Origin: Luteibacter rhizovicinus DSM 16549
Lineage (GTDB): Bacteria > Pseudomonadota > Gammaproteobacteria > Xanthomonadales > Rhodanobacteraceae
DNA length: 64,000 nucleotides
NCBI RefSeq assembly: GCF_001887595.1
Contig: NZ_CP017480.1
Coordinates: 2,632,001 to 2,696,000, forward strand
Direction: 5' to 3'
Both the position numbers and the translations under genes were made by a program. Below the pieces are notes generated by a model, which saw nothing but the letters and a program-made list of their open reading frames with translations, had not been told where the DNA came from and searched no databases. This document shows positions 25,706 through 34,230 of this stretch, one piece after another (the stretch's first letter is position 1; each line of letters begins with the position of its first letter).

Positions 25706-26797
25706 ATGGGCATCAAATGCGGCATCGTCGGCTTGCCTAACGTCGGCAAGTCCACCCTGTTCAACGCGCTGACGAAGGCGGGCATCGCCGCGGCGAATTT
25801 CCCCTTCTGCACCATCGAGCCGAACACGGGCATCGTGCCGGTCCCCGACCTGCGCCTGACCCAGCTCGCCGATATCGTCAAGCCGCAGCGCGTGATCCCG
25901 ACCACCATGGAATTCGTCGACATCGCGGGCCTCGTGGCCGGCGCGTCCAAGGGCGAAGGTCTGGGTAACAAGTTCCTCGCCCACATCCGCGAGACGGACG
26001 CCATCGCCCACGTGGTCCGCTGCTTCGAAGACGGCAACGTCATCCATGTCGCGAACAAGGTCGACCCGATCGCCGATATTGAAACGATCGACACCGAGCT
26101 GGCACTGGCCGATCTCGAGGCCGTGCTGAAGGCGCTCGACCGCGCCACGCGCGCCGCAAAGGCCAACGACAAGGACGCGATGGCGAAGAAGCCCGTGCTC
26201 GAGAAGCTCCGTGCCGTTCTCGACGAGGGTAAGTCGGCGCGCTCCGCCGGCCTCGACGCCGACGAGAAGGCGCTCGTCCGTGACATGTTCCTGATCACGA
26301 TGAAGCCGCTGATGTACATCGCCAACGTCGCGGACGACGGCTTTGAGAACAACCCGCACCTGGATGCCGTGCGCGCCCACGCCGCCCAGGAAGGTGCTGA
26401 AGTGGTACCGGTCTGCGCGTCGATCGAGGAAGAACTCGGCCAGCTCGAAGACGCCGATCGCGACGAGTTCCTGAAGGACCTCGGCCTGGAAGAGCCAGGC
26501 CTCAACCGCGTCATCCGCGCCGGTTACCGTCTGCTCGGCCTGCAGACCTATTTCACCGCCGGTGAGAAGGAAGTCCGCGCCTGGCAGGTCCGTGCAGGCT
26601 CCACGGCACCGCAGGCCGCCGGCGTGATCCATACCGACTTCGAGCGCGGCTTCATTCGCGCCGAAACGGTCGCCTTCGACGACTTCATCAAGTTCAAGGG
26701 CGAGCAGGGCGCCAAGGAAGCGGGCCGCCTGCGCCTGGAAGGTAAGGACTATCTGGTGAAGGAAGGCGACGTGCTGCACTTCCGGTTCAACGTCTGA
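25706..26797 (+). CDS. ychF: Redox-regulated ATPase YchF (OLA1-type)
   Basis: P-loop protein of 363 residues of the Obg branch that prefers ATP, associated with ribosomes and the oxidative-stress response. The P-loop GLPNVGKST (about 9-17), switch region FPFCTIEPN and Walker B DIAGLV are seen. A coiled-coil insertion spans about 125-200 and the C-terminal TGS domain starts near 278 ([15 protein letters not shown]). It follows pth by 33 bases and ends at a clear terminator. Confidence 0.96.
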   Translation: MGIKCGIVGLPNVGKSTLFNALTKAGIAAANFPFCTIEPNTGIVPVPDLRLTQLADIVKPQRVIPTTMEFVDIAGLVAGASKGEGLGNKFLAHIRETDAIAHVVRCFEDGNVIHVANKVDPIADIETIDTELALADLEAVLKALDRATRAAKANDKDAMAKKPVLEKLRAVLDEGKSARSAGLDADEKALVRDMFLITMKPLMYIANVADDGFENNPHLDAVRAHAAQEGAEVVPVCASIEEELGQLEDADRDEFLKDLGLEEPGLNRVIRAGYRLLGLQTYFTAGEKEVRAWQVRAGSTAPQAAGVIHTDFERGFIRAETVAFDDFIKFKGEQGAKEAGRLRLEGKDYLVKEGDVLHFRFNV

Positions 26798-26816
26798 TTG
26801 CAGGCGCCATTGTCCT

Positions 26817-26851
26817 TAAAAAAAACCACGGCTCGCGTCGTGGTTTTTTTT
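26817..26851. terminator. Terminator after ychF, probably bidirectional
   Basis: An A run, an ACCACG / CGTGGT stem with an eight-base loop and a run of eight T form an intrinsic terminator 20 bases after ychF. The A run on the other side means it can also stop the minus-strand transcript that ends at 26853. Confidence 0.92.
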
Positions 26852-26852
26852 G

Positions 26853-27062
26853 TCAGCGGGCAACGATGTCATCAATCCTGACCAGCACCCACAGGTAGCC
26901 CGGAGGCGCATCTCGTTTCGCAGCGTTCGTTGTTGGCGCGGTGTTTTCGAAGAAATGCGCTGGGGGAGGTTGCATGGGTTCGGAAGGCGGCGGGTTGGTG
27001 TTGGCGTAGCGATTGTAAAACCGTGGATCTTCCCAGAACCTTTTCTCGGCCGAATCTGGCAT
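26853..27062 (-). CDS. Small proline-rich protein downstream of DUF6338-like gene
   Basis: Product of 69 residues with no signal peptide or membrane helix. It is polar and proline-rich in the middle (NPPPSEPMQPPP) and ends in a hydrophobic PGYLWVLVRIDDIVAR stretch. The ATG overlaps the last base of the upstream stop (TGATG), indicating coupled translation. No family is recognised. The shared operon and terminator support it as a real gene that works with the DUF6338-like protein. Confidence 0.6.
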   Translation of the reverse strand: MPDSAEKRFWEDPRFYNRYANTNPPPSEPMQPPPAHFFENTAPTTNAAKRDAPPGYLWVLVRIDDIVAR

Positions 27063-27661
27063 CACGTTCTCTCCTTCCGTGCGGGGAACTCAACAAGGGT
27101 TACGTCTACTACATTTATCATCAGGGCTTCATGGCTGGAAGTCACGATGTCAGTGCCTCTTGCTCTCCGCGTTGCGCCAGTAATGAAAAAATGGCCTCTT
27201 TCAGCATGGGAGGGCCACATCGACGGCCATCCATGCACTTGTGTTTCGTCCTTGAGGTGAAGCACGACGGTTTGCGAAGTTTCCGAGAAGGCGCCGAACC
27301 ATTCGCTGGGATGGGAGGTCCTGTGCGTCACCCTTAGCTTGCGTAGAACGACATGCACGAGATCGTGGTTTGCGGTCGTGGCAACCACGAGACCTATCGT
27401 CAGCGCCGATATCACGGCAGCGATCAGATCGCTGTCCTTATCCCATTCGCCGAACGTATGCCATTCACCTATCCATGATGCGACCTGTCGTTCAGCAGCA
27501 ACGAGAGCGTGCACGATGGCGGTGTAGATGAGTGCCTGCACGGTTCGATCGAACTGGGACGGCTTCTCGTGTGAGGTCAATCCGAAGTACAGGCAAGTCA
27601 CGAGAAAGCCGGGAGCCAGGTACTGGAGAAGCGCAACAACCTCGGTGGATATTTCGGGCAT
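27062..27661 (-). CDS. DUF6338-like membrane protein
   Basis: Product of 199 residues. Two or three hydrophobic helices are near the N-terminus (about 8-27, 41-57, 80-97). The segment LAPGFLVTCLYFGLTSHEKPSQFDRTVQALIYT, a later VVLHLKDETQVHGWPSMWPSH and the terminal VDVTLVEFPARKE fit what I recall of the DUF6338 family. The C-terminal part would be a cytosolic beta-rich domain. Function is unknown. No ribosome-binding site is obvious before the ATG. Base composition looks less GC-rich than in the flanking genes, compatible with recent acquisition. Confidence 0.68.
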   Translation of the reverse strand: MPEISTEVVALLQYLAPGFLVTCLYFGLTSHEKPSQFDRTVQALIYTAIVHALVAAERQVASWIGEWHTFGEWDKDSDLIAAVISALTIGLVVATTANHDLVHVVLRKLRVTHRTSHPSEWFGAFSETSQTVVLHLKDETQVHGWPSMWPSHAERGHFFITGATRRARGTDIVTSSHEALMINVVDVTLVEFPARKERT

Positions 27662-27796
27662 ATCACTGGCGCATGGGTGGGTTGGATAACTTGACTCGAT
27701 TCCCCAGCTGCGATAATCCCAAGGGGAAGGCCAAGACGATCTCCATGACCGAGGAAGGATTGGTGGCCTCCGAGAGCGCTTTTAAGAGGCTCTTCG
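27662..27796. other. Intergenic stretch in the accessory patch
   Basis: 135 bases with no convincing open frame. A weak inverted repeat (AGAGC...GCTCT, about 27774-27795) next to the stop of the following minus-strand gene could act as a poor terminator. Nothing else is seen. Confidence 0.4.
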
Positions 27797-28096
27797 TTAC
27801 TTCCTAGACCCGGGGATGACTGTCGCCAGCCACTTCCACGCGACAAGCGCCGAGGGCACGCCAAGCGACCACGCGAGGCCAAACCGATCGAGGAAAGCGC
27901 CGTGCACGAGCGCGCGCGCGGCCGGGCCGGCACCCAAGTCGACCGCCGCGTGGCTGGCCATCAGTCCCTGCACGATCAGGAACGCCAGGAGGAAAAGCAG
28001 GGTGTAGGGAATAACGCGGATTACATTGCTGATCAGGTCGATGATGTCTCCGACCCACGATGATGTGAGGAAATCCCAGAGGGGATCCAGACTCAT
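27797..28096 (-). CDS. Small membrane protein of unknown function
   Basis: Product of 99 residues with two hydrophobic segments (about 24-47, VIRVIPYTLLFLLAFLIVQG, and about 71-91). The region between contains a GAGPAARALVHGAF stretch. The ATG at 28096 is chosen because AGGGAG lies 8 bases upstream; a GTG at 28105 is possible. It is divergent from ohrR. No family recognised. It may be a separate unit from the DUF6338-like pair, which lies 135 bases downstream. Confidence 0.65.
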   Translation of the reverse strand: MSLDPLWDFLTSSWVGDIIDLISNVIRVIPYTLLFLLAFLIVQGLMASHAAVDLGAGPAARALVHGAFLDRFGLAWSLGVPSALVAWKWLATVIPGSRK

Positions 28097-28162
28097 GAAA
28101 GGCACTCCCTGTCTGCCGTGACGGGATCATACGGAAGCCGTTCATGACGAGCCGCTGGCACA

Positions 28163-28201
28163 ATTCAATCGCTTGCAATTGAATATCCGCGTCCCTACAT
28201 T
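28163..28201 (+). promoter_or_regulatory. ohrR promoter with overlapping operator palindrome
   Basis: The -35 TTGCAA (28173-28178) and -10 TACATT (28196-28201) are separated by 17 bases. The inverted repeat ATTCAAT (28163-28169) / ATTGAAT (28178-28184) overlaps the -35 and resembles AT-rich OhrR boxes of Xanthomonas, suggesting autorepression. The -10 ends only 6 bases before the ohrR ATG, so the mRNA should begin at or within a base or two of the start codon. Confidence 0.75.
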
Positions 28202-28207
28202 GGATGC

Positions 28208-28675
28208 ATGAGCAAGAACGCCCTCCCTGCAGGTATCGAAGCGCCGCGCACCCTCGACGGGCAGCTGTGCTTCGCGCTGTATTCGGCCAACCTGGCGATG
28301 GGGAAGCTTTACCGGCAGTTGCTGGCCGGCCTGGACCTGACCTACCCGCAATACCTGGTCATGCTGGTGCTCTGGGAGGGTGACGGGATCACCGTCTCGG
28401 AGCTGGGCGAGCGGCTGTTCCTCGATTCCGCCACGCTGACGCCCTTGCTGAAGCGCTTGCAGGCGGCGGGCATGGTCCAGCGCACCCGTGGCACCCGCGA
28501 CGAGCGGCAGGTCATCGTCACCTTGACCGACGAGGGCAGGGCGCTACGCGAGAAGGCCGGGCAGGTGCCCGTCGATGTGTTCTGTGCGACCGGCTGCGAG
28601 ATCGACGAGGTCGTCGGCCTGAAGAGCCAGCTGGAAAAACTTCGTGCCGGCCTGATCGACACCAACAACGGCTGA
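28208..28675 (+). CDS. ohrR: Organic hydroperoxide resistance regulator OhrR (MarR family)
   Basis: Winged-helix repressor of 155 residues that senses organic peroxides by cysteine oxidation. The reactive C21 lies in [10 protein letters not shown], with C126 and C130 in VFCATGC; this matches the two-cysteine Xanthomonas-type OhrR (C22/C127). Conserved Y35 and Y46 are present. The wing region is [11 protein letters not shown] (92-102). No ohr peroxidase gene is adjacent; the downstream gene is convergent. Its target must therefore lie elsewhere, apart from its own promoter. Confidence 0.93.
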   Translation: MSKNALPAGIEAPRTLDGQLCFALYSANLAMGKLYRQLLAGLDLTYPQYLVMLVLWEGDGITVSELGERLFLDSATLTPLLKRLQAAGMVQRTRGTRDERQVIVTLTDEGRALREKAGQVPVDVFCATGCEIDEVVGLKSQLEKLRAGLIDTNNG

Positions 28676-28707
28676 GCGGCGAAGGCGGCCCGTCAGCGGT
28701 GTGGCAT

Positions 28708-29082
28708 TCAGCCCGTAATCTGCCGCTGCATGTGGTCCAGGTACTGATCCAGTTCCGCCACGCTGGCGAACACCTCGGCGACGGGCACGGCCTTGACGAT
28801 CTCGAAGACCTTCTTCACCTGCGGCTGCGGGTTGAGCAGCAGGGTGCGGCCAAAGCGGTCGTGCATCTGCCTGCGTAGCTGCGCGAGGCTGCGCAGGCCG
28901 GCGCTGCTGATGTATTCGAGGCCGGAAAGGTCGATGACCAGCGTGCCGCCGTTGTCGACCATCGGCGTGATGTCGCGCAGGGCGCTGTCGAGATCACCGA
29001 AAGTCGCTGCGTCGAGTCGCCCCTCGAGCCAGACGGTGGTGCGGGCGGGGGTGGGGCTTTCGCTGCGAACGATCAGGGTCAT
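28708..29082 (-). CDS. STAS-domain anti-sigma factor antagonist (RsbV/SpoIIAA-like)
   Basis: Cytosolic protein of 124 residues made of one STAS domain. The phosphorylatable serine is S60 in EYISSAGLRSL. The GRLDAATF start and VIDLSGLEY strand are typical. In partner switching, the unphosphorylated form binds the anti-sigma kinase and frees its target; the kinase phosphorylates it and a PP2C phosphatase restores it. Both partners are encoded immediately upstream. Its ATG overlaps the kinase stop by 4 bases. Confidence 0.9.
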   Translation of the reverse strand: MTLIVRSESPTPARTTVWLEGRLDAATFGDLDSALRDITPMVDNGGTLVIDLSGLEYISSAGLRSLAQLRRQMHDRFGRTLLLNPQPQVKKVFEIVKAVPVAEVFASVAELDQYLDHMQRQITG

Positions 29083-29504
29083 GAGGACGGCTCGTCGGAC
29101 AAGGATGGATCGAAACGGATAACGACACGGTTGCCGTGTGCGTCGCGTGCATATTCGAAGTCGCTGGCGATGCTGCGTGCCAGGTGCAGGCCGAGCCCGC
29201 CGATCTCCCGGTCCGCGATGTCGCCGGGAAGGTCGGGCGGCTCATGCTGGAGAGGGTCGAACGCCTCGGCGTCGTCGCGCAGTTCCAGGCGAACGATGTC
29301 CGAGCAAATCTCGAGGTGAATCGTGATCTCGCCGTCACGGCCATCCGGATAGCCGTGACGCACGGTATTGACCAGCAATTCCTCGAGCACGAGGCGTACG
29401 TCGGCGCGACAGGCATGGTCGATGGCCGCGAGATCGAGGGTCATCTCGGCACGGTCCAGGGCGAGGAACACGTCCTCCAGGCGGTTAGGAATGCACAGCC
29501 GCAT
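29079..29504 (-). CDS. ATP-binding anti-sigma kinase (RsbW-like)
   Basis: Serine kinase of the GHKL fold, 141 residues. N-box E41-E42 and N46 (LVLEELLVNTVRHG), DDAEAFDP (77-84) and the glycine-rich IGGLGLHLAR (101-110) form the ATP site. It should bind and phosphorylate the STAS protein encoded next. Its start lies 20 bases inside the 3' end of the phosphatase gene, so the three are translated together. The protein it holds inactive (sigma factor or other) is not encoded nearby. Confidence 0.9.
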   Translation of the reverse strand: MRLCIPNRLEDVFLALDRAEMTLDLAAIDHACRADVRLVLEELLVNTVRHGYPDGRDGEITIHLEICSDIVRLELRDDAEAFDPLQHEPPDLPGDIADREIGGLGLHLARSIASDFEYARDAHGNRVVIRFDPSLSDEPSS

Positions 29505-31398
29505 CGAGGCGGGCTCCCTCGGCGCCGGTGTCGTGCCAGGTCAGGGCGAGCAGGGCGATGTCGTCGTAGGCGACAGCGCCTTCGACATACGCATCGACAT
29601 CGCTCAGTACACGATCGACGAAGGCTTCCGGCGTCGCGCCTTCTTCGATGCGCGACACGCTTTCGAGCAGGGCGTGCGCGCCATAGAGCTTCTGGTTTCC
29701 CGCATGCGCCTCGCTGACGCCGTCGGTGTACATGAGCACGGTGTCGCCCCCAAGCAGCGTGAGTACGCGTACAGGGTAGCGTGCTTCGCGATCGAGGCCG
29801 AGGGCGGGGCCGGTCTCCACGTCGACCAGGATGGCGCTACCGCCTGCGTGCAGCACGGGCTGTTCGTGCCCGGCGCTGGCGAGGGCGAGCAATCCGGTTT
29901 CGGTCTCGACCACGCCGCACAGCAGGGTGACGAACATGCAGGTGTCGTTGCCTTTGCACAGTTCCCGGTTGAGCGAACCGAGGATGTCACTGGGTGAGCG
30001 CGCGTGGGTGGCGATCGTGCGCGCGAGCGTGATCGTGCGCGCCATGAACAGCGCGGCCGGAATGCCCTTGTCCGAAACGTCGCCGACCATGACGCAGACG
30101 TGCCGTGCGCCGAGCGCGAAGTAGGTGTACAGGTCGCCGCCCACCGCGCTGGCCGGGCGAAGCGCCGCATGCAGCTCGAGCCGGCCGTCATCGGCGAGCC
30201 AGTGGGCATCGGGGATCAGGGCGAGCTGGATCTGCCGGGCGATCTCGAGTTCGCTGGCCATGCGCTCCTGCTCGCGCGCCGTCCGCTTGGCCGTATCGAT
30301 ATGGCCGGCAAGTTGATGACGCATGTGATCGAAAGCGCGCGTGAGTCGGCCGACTTCGTCGTTGCGGCGAAGGACCGGGAGCTCGAAGTCCAGATCGCCG
30401 CGCGATACGTTCTCGGCGCGCTCGGCGAGCACTCCCAGTGGCGCCATCAGGCGGCGTGTCACCACCAGGGTGATCAGCGACACGCCGGCAAGGGCGAGGA
30501 TGCCGAGCAGGATGTCGACCATGTAGGTATGGCGCAGGTCGGCAAGCACCTGACGTTCCGGCATATTCAGGCCGAACGTCCAGCGCGTGCCCTCGATCGG
30601 GACGAAGTAGATCCACACGGGCTCACTCACCCGGCCGCCCTCCTCCGGGGTGATGCGTACCGGGTTGCGCTTCGCTGCCAGGGCGGCGAGCAAGGGGCGG
30701 CTGCCTCGCGTGCCGATGTAGGACACCCAGTCGTGGGCCAGGAACTTGCCGTCGGCGTCGACCACGAAGGCCGAGGCATGGTCGGGCTTGTCCAGTTCGC
30801 CGAGTAACTTTTGCAGCCAGTCCAGGCTGATGGTGACGTCGGCCACGCCGATGACCGGCAGGTTCTTGCCCGCTATGGCGGTGGAGAAGCCGACCAGGGT
30901 CTCGTTGCGCTCGGCGGAGCGGAACGGTGGTTGCCAGCAGCCTTTGTCGCAGTTGAGGCCACGGATGAACCAGGGTGAGCTCCAGTACGGGGCGGGATCG
31001 CTCAGGCGGGTTCCCATGACGATGCCCCCGGCCGGATTGCGCCTTGCCACGGGTGCGTCCTCCGGGCGCAGGGTCGAATGGTCGTGTGGCACGAAAGCGG
31101 CGCTGATATCGCCGATCTCCGGGTTCGCCTCGAGAACGTCGCGGATGATCGCCGGCGCCTGCTCGCGCCGGGTGGTGAGCAGGCCGGCGAGTACCTGGTC
31201 GACCTTGGCGACACCATCGATGCGTGCCTGGATGCGGTTGGCGGCGGACGAGGCGATGGCCGCGGCCTCGCGTTCGGTCTGGCCGAGGGTTTGCTCGCGG
31301 GTGTGCGTCAGCAGCAGGCCGCCTGTGACGATCAGGACGATCGCCGACCCCAGCAGGACGGCCAGGGCGAGTCGGGAGGCGACGCTGCGAAGGGCCAT
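29485..31398 (-). CDS. Membrane PP2C/SpoIIE phosphatase with sensor and HAMP domains (RsbU-like)
   Basis: Inner-membrane protein of 637 residues. A first helix (about 8-28) and a second (about 297-318) enclose a periplasmic Cache-like sensor with a C-x-x-x-C pair (NCDKGC). A HAMP segment (RRLMAPLGVLAERAENVSRGDLDFELP) and a short coiled coil lead to the SpoIIE phosphatase. This has metal-binding motifs GGDLYTYF, VGDVSDKG, LASAGHEQP and YTDGVSEA, and ends with YDDIALLAL. It probably dephosphorylates the STAS protein in response to an external signal. The ATG at 31398 is preferred to a TTG at 31410. Confidence 0.9.
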   Translation of the reverse strand: MALRSVASRLALAVLLGSAIVLIVTGGLLLTHTREQTLGQTEREAAAIASSAANRIQARIDGVAKVDQVLAGLLTTRREQAPAIIRDVLEANPEIGDISAAFVPHDHSTLRPEDAPVARRNPAGGIVMGTRLSDPAPYWSSPWFIRGLNCDKGCWQPPFRSAERNETLVGFSTAIAGKNLPVIGVADVTISLDWLQKLLGELDKPDHASAFVVDADGKFLAHDWVSYIGTRGSRPLLAALAAKRNPVRITPEEGGRVSEPVWIYFVPIEGTRWTFGLNMPERQVLADLRHTYMVDILLGILALAGVSLITLVVTRRLMAPLGVLAERAENVSRGDLDFELPVLRRNDEVGRLTRAFDHMRHQLAGHIDTAKRTAREQERMASELEIARQIQLALIPDAHWLADDGRLELHAALRPASAVGGDLYTYFALGARHVCVMVGDVSDKGIPAALFMARTITLARTIATHARSPSDILGSLNRELCKGNDTCMFVTLLCGVVETETGLLALASAGHEQPVLHAGGSAILVDVETGPALGLDREARYPVRVLTLLGGDTVLMYTDGVSEAHAGNQKLYGAHALLESVSRIEEGATPEAFVDRVLSDVDAYVEGAVAYDDIALLALTWHDTGAEGARLDAAVHS

Positions 31399-31499
31399 CG
31401 GGCATTCCAAGGGTGCGTAGGGCCGAATCTATGCCGGTCGGGTCGGTCGGACAAGCCGCCGGGAGGCCATAATGCGACTTTTCAGAGCAAGGTGATTGC

Positions 31500-31985
31500 A
31501 TGCCCGGCACGCAGCGTGAGGTCGAATTCCGTTTCCTGGCCCAGCCGACCGACGTGAATTTCGGCGGGAAGGTCCATGGCGGCATGGCGATGAAGTGGCT
31601 GGATCAGGCCGGCTACGCCTGCGCAGTCGGCTGGAGCGGGGCCTACTGCGTCACCGCCTCGGTCAGCGGCATCCAGTTCCTCGCGCCGATCCTGATCGGT
31701 GACCTGGTCACCGTGCGCGCCCGCCTTATCCATACCGGCACCTCGAGCATGCACCTGGCGGTGGACGTCCTTGCACGGGACCTGCGCAGCGGCGAGCAGC
31801 GCCTGGCGACCAGTTGCGTCATGGTTTTCGTGGCGCTCGACAAGCCGGATGGCGGCAAACCCACCCCTGTCCCGCCGTGGAAGCCGGTGGAGGCGAAGGA
31901 TCTGCGTCTGCAGGAGTACGCACTGAAGCTCATGGAGATGTCGCGCGCAATGGAGCCGCTGGTGCTGGCGACCCGCGAGGCGTAA
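31500..31985 (+). CDS. Acyl-CoA thioesterase, hotdog fold (YciA/BACH-like)
   Basis: Product of 161 residues that hydrolyses acyl-CoA to free acid. The conserved FLAQPTDVNFGGKVHGGMAMKWLDQAG (12-38) carries the N-G-G-H-x-G-M-x-D pattern of the family; a GDLVTVRARLIHTGTSSM strand follows. One hotdog domain and a short helical tail fit the hexameric YciA group. Chain-length preference cannot be told. It is divergent from the phosphatase gene and stands before the tRNA cluster. Confidence 0.9.
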   Translation: MPGTQREVEFRFLAQPTDVNFGGKVHGGMAMKWLDQAGYACAVGWSGAYCVTASVSGIQFLAPILIGDLVTVRARLIHTGTSSMHLAVDVLARDLRSGEQRLATSCVMVFVALDKPDGGKPTPVPPWKPVEAKDLRLQEYALKLMEMSRAMEPLVLATREA

Positions 31986-32108
31986 AAACGCTTCCCTTCA
32001 CGGGGGCTCCTCGCTACACTTCGCGGCCCACCCGTCGACGGCCCGTATCGACGGGGTGTCCGGGCCTCCGGAAGCCGTCATTGCACGCTGATTCGCCTGC
32101 AGAAGTTA

Positions 32109-32137
32109 TTGACAGTTTCCGGGACGCTCGCGACAAT
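32109..32137 (+). promoter_or_regulatory. sigma70 promoter of the tRNA-tuf operon
   Basis: A perfect -35 TTGACA (32109-32114) and a -10 GACAAT (32132-32137) with 17-base spacing lie 14 bases before the first tRNA. The position and strength fit a stable-RNA promoter driving tRNA-Tyr, tRNA-Gly, tRNA-Thr and tufA. Confidence 0.88.
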
Positions 32138-32151
32138 AGGCGTTCTATGTT

Positions 32152-32237
32152 GGAGGAATACCCAAGCGGCCAACGGGGGCAGACTGTAAATCTGCTGGCT
32201 TACGCCTTCGGTGGTTCGAATCCACCTTCCTCCACCA
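32152..32237 (+). tRNA. tRNA-Tyr (GUA)
   Basis: An 86-base class II tRNA with a long variable arm. Acceptor GGAGGAA pairs with TTCCTCC, then A and encoded CCA. The anticodon GTA sits in ACTGTAAAT. It is the first gene of the tRNA-tufA unit. Confidence 0.97.
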
Positions 32238-32254
32238 GACGAGTTCCGCGCAGT

Positions 32255-32328
32255 GCGGGAGTAGTTCAATGGTAGAACTTCAGCCTTCCAAGCTGATTGT
32301 GCGGGTTCGATTCCCGTCTCCCGCTCCA
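32255..32328 (+). tRNA. tRNA-Gly (UCC)
   Basis: A 74-base cloverleaf. Acceptor GCGGGAG pairs with CTCCCGC; discriminator T and CCA are encoded. The anticodon loop CTTCCAA carries TCC. It lies 17 bases after tRNA-Tyr. Confidence 0.97.
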
Positions 32329-32355
32329 TTGTAACTTCGCGCGCTGCGTAATCGT

Positions 32356-32431
<76 letters not shown>

Positions 32432-32495
32432 TCTTCGTCGTCCGCGGCGGTTCCTTTTTTTACTATCTCATTGGCTCCAGCGGAGTTTAGCGCTC

Positions 32496-33686
32496 ATGGC
32501 AAAGGGTAAGTTCGAACGTAAGAAGCCGCACGTCAACGTCGGCACCATTGGTCACGTCGATCACGGCAAGACCACGCTGACGGCTGCGCTGACGAAGATC
32601 GGCGCCGAGCGTTTCGGCGGTGAATTCAAGGACTACGGTTCGATCGACGCTGCGCCGGAAGAGAAGGCGCGCGGCATCACGATCTCGACCGCCCACGTTG
32701 AATACGAATCGCCGATGCGCCACTACGGCCACGTCGATTGCCCGGGACATGCTGACTACGTCAAGAACATGATCACCGGTGCGGCGCAGATGGACGGCGC
32801 GATCCTGGTGTGCTCGGCCGCTGACGGCCCGATGCCGCAGACGCGCGAGCACATCCTGCTGTCGCGTCAGGTCGGCGTGCCGTACATCGTCGTGTTCCTG
32901 AACAAGGCTGACATGGTCGACGACGCCGAGCTGCTCGAGCTGGTCGAGATGGAAGTCCGCGAACTGCTGTCGAAGTACGAGTTCCCGGGCGACGACACCC
33001 CGATCATCCACGGTTCGGCCCGTCTTGCTCTTGAGGGCGACCAGTCGGAAATCGGCGTGCCGTCGATCATCAAGCTGGTCGACGCGCTCGACAGCTGGAT
33101 TCCGGAGCCGGAGCGCGTGATCGACAAGCCGTTCCTGCTGCCGGTCGAAGACGTGTTCTCGATCTCGGGTCGCGGTACGGTGCTGACCGGTCGCGTCGAG
33201 CGCGGCATCGTCAAGGTGGGTGATGCGGCCGAAGTGGTTGGCCTGAAGGACACCCAGCAGACGACGGTCACGGGCGTGGAAATGTTCCGCAAGCTGCTCG
33301 ACCAGGGTCAGGCCGGTGACAACGTCGGCGTGCTGGTCCGCGGTCTGAAGCGTGAAGACGTCGAGCGTGGCCAGGTGCTGGCTGCTCCGAAGTCGGTCAC
33401 GCCGCACACCGAGTTCGAGGGTGAGGTGTACATCCTGTCGAAGGACGAGGGTGGCCGTCACACGCCGTTCTTCAGCAACTATCGCCCGCAGTTCTACTTC
33501 CGTACCACGGACGTGACGGGTTCGATCAAGCTGCCGGAAGGCGTCGAGATGGTGATGCCGGGTGACAACGTGAAGATCAACGTCACGCTGGGCTTCCCGA
33601 TCGCCATGGACGAAGGCCTGCGCTTCGCGATCCGCGAAGGCGGTCGTACCGTCGGCGCCGGCGTCGTGGCGAAGATCAACAAGTAA
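32496..33686 (+). CDS. tuf: Elongation factor Tu, first copy
   Basis: EF-Tu (396 residues) delivers aminoacyl-tRNA to the ribosome as a GTP complex. Motifs: P-loop GHVDHGKT (19-26), switch I RGITI, DCPGH, and NKAD for guanine. Domains 2 and 3 follow from about 205 and 300. It differs from the second copy at 49283 by one residue (E180 here, D180 there). The nucleotide sequences look almost identical after the first 120 bases. It is driven from the promoter before tRNA-Tyr. Confidence 0.98.
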   Translation: MAKGKFERKKPHVNVGTIGHVDHGKTTLTAALTKIGAERFGGEFKDYGSIDAAPEEKARGITISTAHVEYESPMRHYGHVDCPGHADYVKNMITGAAQMDGAILVCSAADGPMPQTREHILLSRQVGVPYIVVFLNKADMVDDAELLELVEMEVRELLSKYEFPGDDTPIIHGSARLALEGDQSEIGVPSIIKLVDALDSWIPEPERVIDKPFLLPVEDVFSISGRGTVLTGRVERGIVKVGDAAEVVGLKDTQQTTVTGVEMFRKLLDQGQAGDNVGVLVRGLKREDVERGQVLAAPKSVTPHTEFEGEVYILSKDEGGRHTPFFSNYRPQFYFRTTDVTGSIKLPEGVEMVMPGDNVKINVTLGFPIAMDEGLRFAIREGGRTVGAGVVAKINK

Positions 33687-33694
33687 GTACGAGT

Positions 33695-33720
33695 GATGCC
33701 GGTCCCCTGGGGCCGGCATC
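33695..33720 (+). terminator. Hairpin between tufA and tRNA-Trp
   Basis: The inverted repeat GATGCCGG...CCGGCATC with a C/G-rich inner part directly follows tufA. No T run follows. It may serve as a processing site or partial attenuator before tRNA-Trp and secE. Confidence 0.45.
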
Positions 33721-33737
33721 CCCACTGTTTCATTTGT

Positions 33738-33813
<76 letters not shown>

Positions 33814-33826
33814 TTCTTGAGCGCGC

Positions 33827-34222
33827 ATGAACACGAAGGCAGAACAAGCCAAGGGTATGGGCCCGGCCGACATCGGCAAGCTAGCGCTTGCTTCCATCGT
33901 GCTCATCGCCGGCATCGTCGGTTTCTACTATTTCAGCGATAACCCGAACGTGCCGTCTTTCGCGCGCGTCGTCGGCGTTATTGTCGCCGTTGCCGCCGCC
34001 CTGGCGATCGGTGCATTCACGGTCCCTGGCCGTAAGCTGCGCGGCTTCATCGCCGAGTCGCAGTTTGAGTTGCGCAAGGTCGTCTGGCCGTCGCGCGACG
34101 AAACGCTGAAGACCACCGGTATCATCATCGTGGTCGTCATCATTCTCTCGCTGCTAATGGGGCTGATCGACTGGTTGCTGAAGACGGTCGTGCTCGATTG
34201 GCTGCTTAAGCTCGGACATTGA
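33827..34222 (+). CDS. secE: Preprotein translocase subunit SecE
   Basis: Small inner-membrane subunit (131 residues) that clamps SecY in the SecYEG channel. Three hydrophobic helices are seen (about 15-34, 43-62, 98-125), with the conserved amphipathic ESQFELRKVVWPSRDETLKTT block (about 70-90) before the last. This is the three-helix enterobacterial form. It begins 13 bases after tRNA-Trp and precedes nusG by 8 bases. Confidence 0.96.
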   Translation: MNTKAEQAKGMGPADIGKLALASIVLIAGIVGFYYFSDNPNVPSFARVVGVIVAVAAALAIGAFTVPGRKLRGFIAESQFELRKVVWPSRDETLKTTGIIIVVVIILSLLMGLIDWLLKTVVLDWLLKLGH

Positions 34223-34230
34223 GGTAAGGC

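Noticed and set aside
27532..27807. Plus-strand frame of 91 codons across the accessory patch
   Set aside because: It lies opposite the DUF6338-like gene start and in a non-coding gap, with no ribosome-binding site and no recognisable composition.
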